From positions 25,589 to 89,588 of the forward strand of contig JAABRR010000021.1 of NCBI GenBank assembly GCA_011390785.1: 64,000 nt of DNA, in the 5' to 3' direction. This document shows, piece by piece, positions 18,136 through 26,258 of this stretch. The notes beneath the pieces were generated by a model. The model searched no databases, was not told where the DNA came from, and saw nothing but the letters and a program-made list of their open reading frames with translations. Numbering within the stretch: position 1 is the first letter of the stretch; the number at the start of each line of letters is the position of its first letter. The stretch is from Sphingobacteriia bacterium. GTDB lineage: Bacteria; Bacteroidota; Bacteroidia; Bacteroidales; UBA7960. A program made the position numbers and the translations under genes.

Positions 18136-19082
18136 GAGTCAAACTGTTTAAAAAATTCCAGAATATCGTTTTTTATTTGGTCGGGTTGCTCGTGACCGAT
18201 ATTTTCATAAGTTTTGATTTGTGCATTTACTTCTTCTGTGTCATAAATTCGCCGGCAGTTTTCCCAGCGAATGGGTTGCATTTCCTTTCCCAGGGTGCTG
18301 AATATCAGTTCCCGTTCATTTTCGTCAAAAGCGTCTGCATAGGGTATGGCGTCATTGTCATCCAGCGCTCCCATAAAAAGAAACTGAGGGATTTCTTTAA
18401 ATGCGGCAGGATTGAAAGGTTTTTCAAACAGCTCCTGAAAATCAGCGGTTCCTAACGGGTAAGTCAGTTTTTCATGATTGATTTCATCAACGGGAAGAAA
18501 TAATAATCCATTTACGCCGCCTGCCGCAAGGGCTTTTACCTTTTCGGGGTGTATGGCAGCAAATCGGTTAACAAAAGTGCCTGAAGCGGAAAACCCGGAC
18601 ATAAAAAACTGCTCGTGGGTAGTATATCCCATCTCTTTTAGTCTTACTCTGGCATCATCAATCATGGCAAGCAATTGAAGATCTAATCGTTCAAGTGATG
18701 TATTTTTTTGCAGCATTACATCACGATCGAGAGAATGGGTATAGATTTTAGATTGACTTTCACTGCGCGGAAATACAGGCACAAGGAGTGGGAGTTTCAA
18801 ATTTTGTGCTACATAATTGCCTGCATAAAAATCGAGAGTGGCAATGCGTCGGGCTTTCTCCAGGTGTTTTTTGGCATCATCGCTTACGAATCCGGAGTTA
18901 TTGGGTTCAATCATCAGGGTCAACTCCTTATCATTGGCAACATTATCCGGGACAAACAAATAATAGGGGTAGTGAAATCCTTTTTCGGGACCTTCATTTA
19001 CCAGCAAGACATTTCCATTGGGTTGCGATTGCCAGCAGGCCTGAAGAAAAAGGAGCAGAAAAATAATTGAAAATCGGTGCAT
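18132..19082 (-). CDS. Alpha/beta hydrolase-fold lipoprotein
   Basis: A 316-residue lipoprotein with lipobox FLQAC (cysteine 16). The catalytic elbow is FMSGFSASGTFVNRFAAIHP (S165), typical of esterase/peptidase-like alpha/beta hydrolases and polyhydroxybutyrate depolymerase relatives. The likely catalytic histidine is in NIGHEQPDQI near the C terminus and the acid near GALDDNDAIPY. It begins one base after the stop of the GyrI-like gene and overlaps the next hydrolase by four bases, so the three form a tight operon. The substrate is unknown. Confidence 0.75.
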   Translation of the reverse strand: MHRFSIIFLLLFLQACWQSQPNGNVLLVNEGPEKGFHYPYYLFVPDNVANDKELTLMIEPNNSGFVSDDAKKHLEKARRIATLDFYAGNYVAQNLKLPLLVPVFPRSESQSKIYTHSLDRDVMLQKNTSLERLDLQLLAMIDDARVRLKEMGYTTHEQFFMSGFSASGTFVNRFAAIHPEKVKALAAGGVNGLLFLPVDEINHEKLTYPLGTADFQELFEKPFNPAAFKEIPQFLFMGALDDNDAIPYADAFDENERELIFSTLGKEMQPIRWENCRRIYDTEEVNAQIKTYENIGHEQPDQIKNDILEFFKQFDS

Positions 19083-19083
19083 G

Positions 19084-19623
19084 CTATATTTGCTTTCTGT
19101 AAATTATCTTTTTACCGGGCACATCGTAGATCTCCATGACAAAACCGTTTTCGTTGATTTGGGTTTCTTTGCAATACCGGGTCAGGGCGGGGTAAACTTT
19201 CATTATGCCCATTACAACCGACATCTGGTTTTTGTAAGGGAACTCTGCTACTATGAATTTCTGTCTTTCCAGGCTCTTGATGTTGTATTTGCCATTGAGC
19301 TGTTCTAGTAATTCCGGTGCAGGATTTTCGAGGATATTTCCAACTTCTGATCTGAGCTTGCTTTTTTCAACCTGTTGAGGGTTATCATAATAGATGCCGA
19401 AACCCCTGAAACATTCTACTTTTTCTTCGTTCAGCAGGGCATAATACATTTTATCTATAACTTTCCCAACATTTTTATAATCGCCCGTGTGTGCTTCGTA
19501 CACCAGCACTTCGCCTCCGGATTCCTGCACCGAGAATTGAACTTTTGCAAAGCCGCCCAGCCACGCATAAACAGCCAGTAAGCCAACGGCAATAATGAGA
19601 ATAATAATGATTGCGATTTTCAT
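19084..19623 (-). CDS. Membrane-anchored GyrI-like (TEX264-like) domain protein
   Basis: A 179-residue protein with one N-terminal helix (about 3-25, signal anchor). The soluble domain resembles the GyrI/SOUL-like small-molecule binding fold: VLVYEAHTGDYKNVGKVIDKMYYAL and FRGFGIYYDNPQQV fit the two halves of that fold, and the domain ends with VMEIYDVPGKKIIYRK. A single helix joined to a GyrI-like domain is also the layout of the eukaryotic TEX264 family and its bacterial relatives. It is co-transcribed with the two hydrolases. The ligand is unknown; the family call is from pattern only. Confidence 0.6.
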   Translation of the reverse strand: MKIAIIIILIIAVGLLAVYAWLGGFAKVQFSVQESGGEVLVYEAHTGDYKNVGKVIDKMYYALLNEEKVECFRGFGIYYDNPQQVEKSKLRSEVGNILENPAPELLEQLNGKYNIKSLERQKFIVAEFPYKNQMSVVMGIMKVYPALTRYCKETQINENGFVMEIYDVPGKKIIYRKQI

Positions 19624-19633
19624 GGTTTTCTTT

Positions 19634-19696
19634 TTTTAGTTAGTGCTTGTAAAAGAATGATAATTGGCGCGTTATGCTTGTCTTCAAAACAGTTTC
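19634..19696 (-). repeat. Dispersed intergenic repeat, copy 1 (core reversed)
   Basis: Read on the minus strand it shares actgttttgaagacaagc, then ataacg, then caagcactaactaa with the copies at 40161 and 62788. The central 12 bases are present in the opposite orientation relative to the flanks. The repeat fills the whole 71-bp gap between two genes of a compact operon. Confidence 0.75.
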
Positions 19697-20156
19697 AAAA
19701 CAAAAACCAACCTGCTGCCAGCCCAAATAGTATGCTGTAAACTATTGCTTCCATTTGAATGGTCCAGAATACCCTGGGTTTAACATATTTGGGCTTCATG
19801 TAAATAATTCCTTCCAGGGTGTTGGAGAATGGAATGGCACTGCAGAAATCGGCATAGATAAACATCAATCCTCCCATAAAAAGAAAACGCAAGCCAAAGG
19901 AAAGCTCACCTAAAAATCCAATTACCGGATACAGCACAACCGACATAAGAATAGCTCTTATCATTTGCACAGGTAAAATCTTTTTATTTACACTACTTGC
20001 TTCATTCGGATCAGAGATATTTCTTAAGAAGGATTTATAAAGCTGGTTTCTTCCTCCATATAGTTTTTTAGAAAACTGTAGATTTATTATCCCGGCAATA
20101 TAATAAGTAATGGTATGGATTATAAAAAATAAGAAAGTAAATCTGATGATTTCCAT
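19695..20156 (-). CDS. Hypothetical multi-pass membrane protein
   Basis: A 153-residue protein with about four hydrophobic segments: the N terminus (FTFLFFIIHTITYYIAGII), ILMSVVLYPVIGFLGEL, FLFMGGLMFIYADFC, and the C terminus (YSILFGLAAGWFLF). A polar stretch with NISDPNEAS lies between the first two. No family is recognised. It is upstream of the GyrI-like gene on the same strand and may head that operon, although a repeat element separates them. Confidence 0.6.
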   Translation of the reverse strand: MEIIRFTFLFFIIHTITYYIAGIINLQFSKKLYGGRNQLYKSFLRNISDPNEASSVNKKILPVQMIRAILMSVVLYPVIGFLGELSFGLRFLFMGGLMFIYADFCSAIPFSNTLEGIIYMKPKYVKPRVFWTIQMEAIVYSILFGLAAGWFLF

Positions 20157-20341
20157 TTTTGTTAATTTGGTACGGTCTTAATCTGCTAATTTTACATAAA
20201 TTTCATACCAATTTTTGTAATTATCAGTAAATCAAAATTATGTAAAAATTGCAGAAATATACTGTTAATACATTGGTGTACACTTCGATACAAAAATGCA
20301 CGAAAATGGACAGATCTAATGGCTCAAAATCAAATAATTGC

Positions 20342-20349
20342 TATCTTTG
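20342..20349 (+). promoter_or_regulatory. Possible -7 box just before the esterase start
   Basis: TATCTTTG matches TAnnTTTG but ends only seven bases before the chosen ATG (20357), which would make the message nearly leaderless. No -33 TTTG is seen at the right spacing, so this may be chance. Confidence 0.3.
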
Positions 20350-20356
20350 GCGGCAT

Positions 20357-21970
20357 ATGTTAAAAGCCAGATTCAACATTTCAATCCTATTCATTCTTCC
20401 GATCATTTTTCTTGCTTCATGCAAGGTAATGCTCCCCGAAGGAATATCTCCGGACTCCTGGTATATAAGTGAAGACCAGAAGGTGGCCATTCGCTTTGAA
20501 ACCGCAAAACAGGGTGAGTATGTTTCTCTCGACAGAGCGTTATCGCCACCAAAACCATTTCGCCATAGCAGGCTGGGCAAGGTATCAAAACTGAAACTCT
20601 CAGGGGGGCCTGATTTCAAAGGTCAGTTTAACGTGTATTACGATCGGTTTATCATTGCCAACAAAGATAAAAGCCAGGGTTTCAGGCAATACATTACAAG
20701 GGTTTTCCCAGGCCCGCCTTACCGTTATACCGAACCCATTACCAATGACATTGTGATGGAGGAAGTGATGTATGGTTCTGCACCCGGTTTCTATGAATCA
20801 AAAACAATAGAAAAACGACCCGATATGAGCTACACCAAAGTTATTTTTGAGGTGGCAGGCGATATTAGTACAAGTATTTTTAGCAGTGACATACCCCTGC
20901 ACATGGACATATACCAGCCCCTGGGCGATACGCAGATAAACCGCCCACTCATTGTGCTGTTGCACGCCGGGGCTTTTATTGTGGGTGATAAGAGAGATGA
21001 GCTGGTATCGATGCTGGCACAAGATTACGCCCGCAAGGGATATGTAGTGGCATCGGTAAATTACCGTTTGGGTTATGTTTTTTTACCGGGCAGGTATTCC
21101 AATCTTGAGCGGGCCATGTACAGAGCCGTTCAGGATACCAGAGCAGCCCTACGGTATCTTTCCCATCACAAGGATACTTATCGGATCGATCCTGATATGA
21201 TTTTTCTGGGTGGCAACAGTGCCGGGGGCATTACTTCCCTTAATACCACTTTGATGGATGAGCCTGAAGTATGGTCAAGTTCCCGTGGCAGTATTTTACG
21301 TATGCAATCAGATCTGGGATGCCTTGATTGTTCAACCAACGATTTGCGTGGACCCTTTACCATTAGGGGTGCCATCAATATGTGGGGAGCAGTGCACACG
21401 CTGGATATTATTCAGGAGCATGACCAAACTCCCCTGCTGTTAATTCATGGTAATAAGGATGAAATTGTACCCTATCACTTCGATTACCCTTTTACCAATG
21501 TAAGCGGGGTTGTTTCGGCATTCTTTTCAAATAAAATACATGGTTCGTCAAGTATTCTTGAACATACACGCACTTTGGGTATGGAACATAGCCTCTACAC
21601 ATTTGAGGGCATGGGCCACGAACCCCATTTCGGCGACGATAATCTTATCGACTCACTGGTATATAAAACCATTCATGATGAGATACTGGGATTTATCAGC
21701 GAAGAGCTTTTCCCAACCATCGACCCTGTTTACGGGCCTGAAATTGTAACTCCCAACTCACCCCCGGCAAACTACACGATAGAAACGCAAAACTATAATC
21801 ACTATCATTTTGAATGTGATCACTGTCTGATACTCAATGAAACACCCAACTCTGCCCGTATTGTATGGATTAAAGGGGAAGAAGCATACCCTTTGCGGGT
21901 GGCAGGCACGGGCAGCCATGGACAGGTTACAGTGGATAGTCTGCTTATTTTGCCGGAATCCCATAAATAA
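20357..21970 (+). CDS. Carboxylesterase-type alpha/beta hydrolase lipoprotein
   Basis: A 537-residue lipoprotein. The chosen ATG gives MLKARFNISILFILPIIFLA followed by the lipobox cysteine (FLASC); the longer frame from the TTG at 20249 would bury the signal peptide. The central domain is a carboxylesterase: LIVLLHAGAFIVGDK (oxyanion region), GYVVASVNYRLGY, nucleophile elbow GGNSAGG (S288), LLLIHGNKDEIVP (acid) and FEGMGHEPHF (histidine). An N-terminal region of about 150 residues and a C-terminal beta tail of about 70 residues with paired cysteines (CDHC) flank it. The substrate is unknown. It is divergent from the membrane-protein operon. Confidence 0.82.
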   Translation: MLKARFNISILFILPIIFLASCKVMLPEGISPDSWYISEDQKVAIRFETAKQGEYVSLDRALSPPKPFRHSRLGKVSKLKLSGGPDFKGQFNVYYDRFIIANKDKSQGFRQYITRVFPGPPYRYTEPITNDIVMEEVMYGSAPGFYESKTIEKRPDMSYTKVIFEVAGDISTSIFSSDIPLHMDIYQPLGDTQINRPLIVLLHAGAFIVGDKRDELVSMLAQDYARKGYVVASVNYRLGYVFLPGRYSNLERAMYRAVQDTRAALRYLSHHKDTYRIDPDMIFLGGNSAGGITSLNTTLMDEPEVWSSSRGSILRMQSDLGCLDCSTNDLRGPFTIRGAINMWGAVHTLDIIQEHDQTPLLLIHGNKDEIVPYHFDYPFTNVSGVVSAFFSNKIHGSSSILEHTRTLGMEHSLYTFEGMGHEPHFGDDNLIDSLVYKTIHDEILGFISEELFPTIDPVYGPEIVTPNSPPANYTIETQNYNHYHFECDHCLILNETPNSARIVWIKGEEAYPLRVAGTGSHGQVTVDSLLILPESHK

Positions 21971-21974
21971 GTTT

Positions 21975-22105
21975 TGAGTCGACTCCGAAAAGTATGTTTT
22001 TATGATTATCATCAAATCCGAATTCGCAATGCTTTGTAATTTAATTGGTTGCGAACTCCCCCTTATAGGGGGTCGGGGGGTCTGCTACTTTTCGGAGGTA
22101 ACTCA
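21975..22105. repeat. 131-bp inverted-repeat element (MITE-like)
   Basis: The ends tgagtcgactccgaaaagta (21975-21994) and tacttttcggaggtaactca (22086-22105) are complementary at 17 of 20 positions, with the mismatches grouped in the middle of the arm. Inside lies a G/C-palindromic core near 22057-22081 (ccccctta, taggggg) that resembles part of the element at 40042. No open frame is present. It begins four bases after the esterase stop codon. Confidence 0.6.
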
Positions 22106-22233
22106 GTTTTTATTCCGGTAAATGCAAAACCACATTAGTACATCTCAAAATACTTATACATTCAAACAAATTTTATCAATTTCTTTTATAATACCGGATA
22201 TTATTGGTAATATTGAATTAAAATATACAGACC

Positions 22234-22431
22234 ATGGGAAAAGCAATCGTAAAATGCAAAGTAGCCAACTACGCCGAAGATGAATATGTGGTAGAAATAG
22301 AATGTGACGATGATGATGTAGATGAGATCATTATCTCCAGAGCCTGGAAAAAAGTAAAGGATGAGGAAGATGCCATCCCTTACGGACAAAAATATGCGGA
22401 AATTCTGAAACGCGTTTTTGACAAGAAGTGA
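22234..22431 (+). CDS. Small acidic hypothetical protein
   Basis: A 65-residue cytosolic protein with a strongly acidic middle (ECDDDDVDEI) and a basic end. It starts MGKAIVKCKVANYAEDEYVV, suggesting a small alpha/beta fold. There is no recognisable motif. It stands alone before the GH13-type gene, about 105 bases upstream on the same strand. The codon use looks normal for the window, which supports a real gene. Confidence 0.6.
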   Translation: MGKAIVKCKVANYAEDEYVVEIECDDDDVDEIIISRAWKKVKDEEDAIPYGQKYAEILKRVFDKK

Positions 22432-22535
22432 AAAACCCTACTTTAAACCTGTTGACGGGCTGTAAGGGTCAGGGCAAAGTCTGTAATTTATGTTTTCCCT
22501 TATGGTAAAGATGATAATCCAAACCCAAAGATGAT

Positions 22536-25500
22536 ATGAAGAGCAAGCAACAATTTAACTATCCCAACCACAACCAACCCCTTTACGAATTTCATATAGA
22601 ACGCAGCCTACGCAGCAAATATCAAATAGATGTTTCCCTTTTCTCGCAACAGGGGAGCATTATTTTTTCCGATTTTTCTGCCGTGAGGCAATTTGTGCAC
22701 CAGCTAAATGCCAAACGTGATCCCCGGCTGCATATTTATCCCGGCGAAGTAAATGCTGCCGGCTTGCTCGAAGAAATATTTCACTATATTTTGCGGCAAT
22801 ACGAAAAGGGAATAAACCCTGATGTGTTCGAAAAAGCTTTCGCATACCTGCAAAGTAAAATGACCGAAGATCAGCTGTCAGGACTAATGTATGATCTGCT
22901 CGATAAGTTCCCTCCTACCCCTGTTTTCATTGGCAAAACTTCCATAAATCATTACCTCGAAGATTTTTCTGGCGAAAAGCCCAACATCCACCTTGTATTG
23001 GAAGAAGCTATCATGCTGTTTTTCGCCAACTTTAACCCGGCCAATAAAAAACTCAAAGAGCTTTTCGACGACAAATACCTTGTTCAGCCCGAACTATTTC
23101 GGTTAATGATTGATCATCTCGAAGATTTTTTTGAAAACCAGCCCCCCTTTGGTCCTGAAAATCAATATTTATTCGATCTGTTCAAAACGCCCATACTTAA
23201 TGCTCCTGACGACATCAGCAAACAACTCGATTACATCATGGAAAGATGGACCCACATTTTGCCCGAAAATATCCGCATACAGCTGCTTCGTGGCAAAGAC
23301 CTGCTGAAAGAAGATGTCCGTTTCAACACCATGGGCGGTGGTGGTGCACCCACAATGGCACCCCGCTACAAAGGTTTGGGAGATGACGATGGTCTTTTTA
23401 CCATTGGCAAATCGGGCTATAATTTTGCCAAAGAAGCCGATAAGGATTACGAAGAGCCTGAAGCATTTACGCCCGATGTGCATTGGATGCCCAGCGTAGT
23501 GATGATCGCCAAAAACACCTATGTATGGATGGATCAGCTTTCCAAAAAGTACCAGCGCGAAATCCGTCGTCTGGATCAAATCCCCGATGAAGAGCTCGAT
23601 ATTATCAAAAAATGGAACTTTACCGGACTTTGGCTTATCGGCATCTGGGAGCGCAGTGAAGCATCCAAAAGAATCAAACACATTATGGGCAATGTAGATG
23701 CCGTATCATCTGCCTATTCGCTATACGATTATCAGATTGCACACGATCTGGGTGGCGAAGAAGCCTATGATAACCTCAACGAACGAACCCGGGCGCGTGG
23801 CATCCGACTGGCCAGTGATATGGTACCCAATCACACCGGTGTCTTTTCAAAATGGGTCATTGAACACCCCGATTATTTCATCCAGGCATCACAACCACCA
23901 TTCCCGGGCTATACATTTTCGGGCGAGAATCTTTCGCAAAATCCTGACTACGACATAAGGCTCGATGATGGCTATTTCTCCAAAACCGATGCTGCTGTTG
24001 TTTTCAAATGGGAAAATAAAACCAACGGACAGGTACGGTATATCTACCATGGCAACGATGGCACCAACATGCCCTGGAACGACACGGCACAGCTCGATAT
24101 GCTGAAACATGAAGTAAGGCAGGCTGTAATAGATAAAATATTTGATGTGGCCCGCCGGTTTTCTATTATCAGGTTCGATGCCGCCATGACCCTGGCCAAG
24201 AAACACTTCTCGCGCCTATGGTATCCCCGACCGGGCACTGGTGGCGACATCCCGTCACGTGCAGATTATGCCATGACGCAAAGCGAATTTGACGCCATGT
24301 TTCCGGTTGAATTCTGGAGAGAAGTGGTTGACCGAATGAACCGCGAAATGCCCGAAACTCTTCTGTTGGCTGAAGCTTTCTGGTTTATGGAAGGATACTT
24401 CGTTAGAACACTGGGAATGCACAGGGTTTACAATTCAGCCTTTATGCACATGCTCAAAAACGAAGAAAATGAAAAGTACCGCGACCTGATTACCAACACC
24501 CTTGAATTTGAGCCCGAAATTTTGAAGCGCTATGTAAACTTCATGAGCAATCCTGATGAAGAAACTGCCATAAGGCAATTTGGCACCGACGATAAGTATT
24601 TTGGGGTTTGTGTGCTAATGAATACCCTCCCGGGCCTGCCCATGTTTGCCCACGGCCAGATTGAAGGCTACACCGAAAAATATGGCATGGAATACCAGCG
24701 GGCTTACTATAATGAAGAGCCTGAACAATGGCTCATAGAAAAGCACGAACGACAGATCTTCCCCTTAACCCGTAAACGATATCTTTTTTGCGAAGTTGAC
24801 AATTTCCAGATTTTCGACTTTGTTGATGGGTATGGAAATGTGAATGAAAACGTATTTGCCTATACCAACCGGTTTCGGGAAGAAAAGGCACTTGTGCTTT
24901 ACAACAACAAATACGAGCAGGCACATGGCCGTATTCATTTTTCAGCACCCAGGTTAATGCGCACCCATGAGGGTAAAGAAACCCTGAGCGTAAATCTTGG
25001 TGAAGCACTAGGGTTGAAAAATGACAACCATGTATTCTACATCATTCGCGAACATTTCTCAGGCCTCGAATTCCTGAAGAAAGGCAGCGATATGTACAAC
25101 GATGGGCTAAATTGGAATCTGAATGGTTTTGAATACAAGTTGTTCTGGGAGTTTCGCGAAGTATATGACAACACCGGGGAGTACGAAAAACTACTCTGGA
25201 AAACAGGTGCCGGAGTACCTTCAGTGCAGCATGCTTTAGAAGAATTACATCTGCAACCCATCCATCAGTTATTTGAAGAGATTTTCGCCGAAGATATTAT
25301 CAATTTCCTGATAAACAGGGTTATAGAAGAGAATAGCACACATACAGAAAAGTTGGGCTACACTTTTTTAAGAGGACGATTTGATGAGCTGGTACAAAGA
25401 ATTACCACTCATTTTAATATGGTGGATTATAATACTACTAACCGCTCTGATCTGTTTTTCGATAAAATAAGAACCATAGAAAAAATTACCGGACCAGCTG

Positions 25501-26192
25501 CCAAAGAACCATCAGGGCTAAAAGAGATCTTGCATAAAATAGGCCTTTCATCACTCAATGAATTGCTCCCCATTGGCAGCAAAGCCAGTTACCGCGAAAA
25601 TATTGTTTTGCTGCTGGCAGTTTTTGCCATTCAAAGTTTGCTGGATGGATTAACAACCGAACAGGCTAATGATCTTCAATCCAGGATGAAACTTCAGTGG
25701 CCCCTGCTCAATGTTTTGCAGCGATCAGGAAGAGGAAAAGAGGCTGCAGAGCAGGAGGTATATCTTGTCACTCTTCTTAATGAGTTGGGAGCCGAGCTTT
25801 TTGATTTTAGTGCACTATTTATTCCTGCCAATGCCGACAAAATAGAAACTGTAAGTACCAGGAATGAACTCCTTGCCCTAAAAGCCCTTATGGCAGCCAG
25901 CTATCTAAACAACAAAAGGGTGATGAATTATATCAGGGTGAACGAATACAAAGGGATAAAATACTACAGCAAAGAAAATTACCAGGAACTTACCAATTGG
26001 CTGTTCACCCTTTCAATACTCAATTATCATAACAATTATACGTCATCTACAGTCCATTTATCCGAAGAAGAAAGAAATATCCTTTTAACAGAAAGTGTAG
26101 ATTTTCTGTTGCAGGCGCGTGAAATTTCTGGTCTTACCGGCTACGAACTTGAAAAACTAAGAATTTTGCTTCAGATAAAAGCATTGAAATAG
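22536..26192 (+). CDS. Large cytosolic GH13-type alpha-amylase family protein
   Basis: A 1218-residue protein with no signal peptide. A GH13 barrel spans about 310-860: region I SDMVPNHTG (427-435), region II IIRFDAAMTLAKKHF with nucleophile D548, region III LLLAEAFW with acid/base E613, and region IV NFMSNPDE with D674. In region IV the usual histidine of NHD is proline. The N-terminal 310 residues and the C-terminal 360 residues are helical extensions that I do not recognise. Alpha-glucan hydrolysis or transglycosylation is inferred. It opens a plus-strand carbohydrate block; a sugar transporter follows after 66 bases. The product specificity cannot be read from sequence. Confidence 0.85.
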   Translation: MKSKQQFNYPNHNQPLYEFHIERSLRSKYQIDVSLFSQQGSIIFSDFSAVRQFVHQLNAKRDPRLHIYPGEVNAAGLLEEIFHYILRQYEKGINPDVFEKAFAYLQSKMTEDQLSGLMYDLLDKFPPTPVFIGKTSINHYLEDFSGEKPNIHLVLEEAIMLFFANFNPANKKLKELFDDKYLVQPELFRLMIDHLEDFFENQPPFGPENQYLFDLFKTPILNAPDDISKQLDYIMERWTHILPENIRIQLLRGKDLLKEDVRFNTMGGGGAPTMAPRYKGLGDDDGLFTIGKSGYNFAKEADKDYEEPEAFTPDVHWMPSVVMIAKNTYVWMDQLSKKYQREIRRLDQIPDEELDIIKKWNFTGLWLIGIWERSEASKRIKHIMGNVDAVSSAYSLYDYQIAHDLGGEEAYDNLNERTRARGIRLASDMVPNHTGVFSKWVIEHPDYFIQASQPPFPGYTFSGENLSQNPDYDIRLDDGYFSKTDAAVVFKWENKTNGQVRYIYHGNDGTNMPWNDTAQLDMLKHEVRQAVIDKIFDVARRFSIIRFDAAMTLAKKHFSRLWYPRPGTGGDIPSRADYAMTQSEFDAMFPVEFWREVVDRMNREMPETLLLAEAFWFMEGYFVRTLGMHRVYNSAFMHMLKNEENEKYRDLITNTLEFEPEILKRYVNFMSNPDEETAIRQFGTDDKYFGVCVLMNTLPGLPMFAHGQIEGYTEKYGMEYQRAYYNEEPEQWLIEKHERQIFPLTRKRYLFCEVDNFQIFDFVDGYGNVNENVFAYTNRFREEKALVLYNNKYEQAHGRIHFSAPRLMRTHEGKETLSVNLGEALGLKNDNHVFYIIREHFSGLEFLKKGSDMYNDGLNWNLNGFEYKLFWEFREVYDNTGEYEKLLWKTGAGVPSVQHALEELHLQPIHQLFEEIFAEDIINFLINRVIEENSTHTEKLGYTFLRGRFDELVQRITTHFNMVDYNTTNRSDLFFDKIRTIEKITGPAAKEPSGLKEILHKIGLSSLNELLPIGSKASYRENIVLLLAVFAIQSLLDGLTTEQANDLQSRMKLQWPLLNVLQRSGRGKEAAEQEVYLVTLLNELGAELFDFSALFIPANADKIETVSTRNELLALKALMAASYLNNKRVMNYIRVNEYKGIKYYSKENYQELTNWLFTLSILNYHNNYTSSTVHLSEEERNILLTESVDFLLQAREISGLTGYELEKLRILLQIKALK

Positions 26193-26258
26193 AAATAAAT
26201 TTTACCGGGAATTTTTAAGTTATATAATATTTTTTTCATCTGTTAAATTATATTTCTC

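Noticed and set aside
20249..20356. N-terminal extension of the lipoprotein esterase
   Set aside because: It would place 36 mostly polar residues before a perfect lipoprotein signal peptide.
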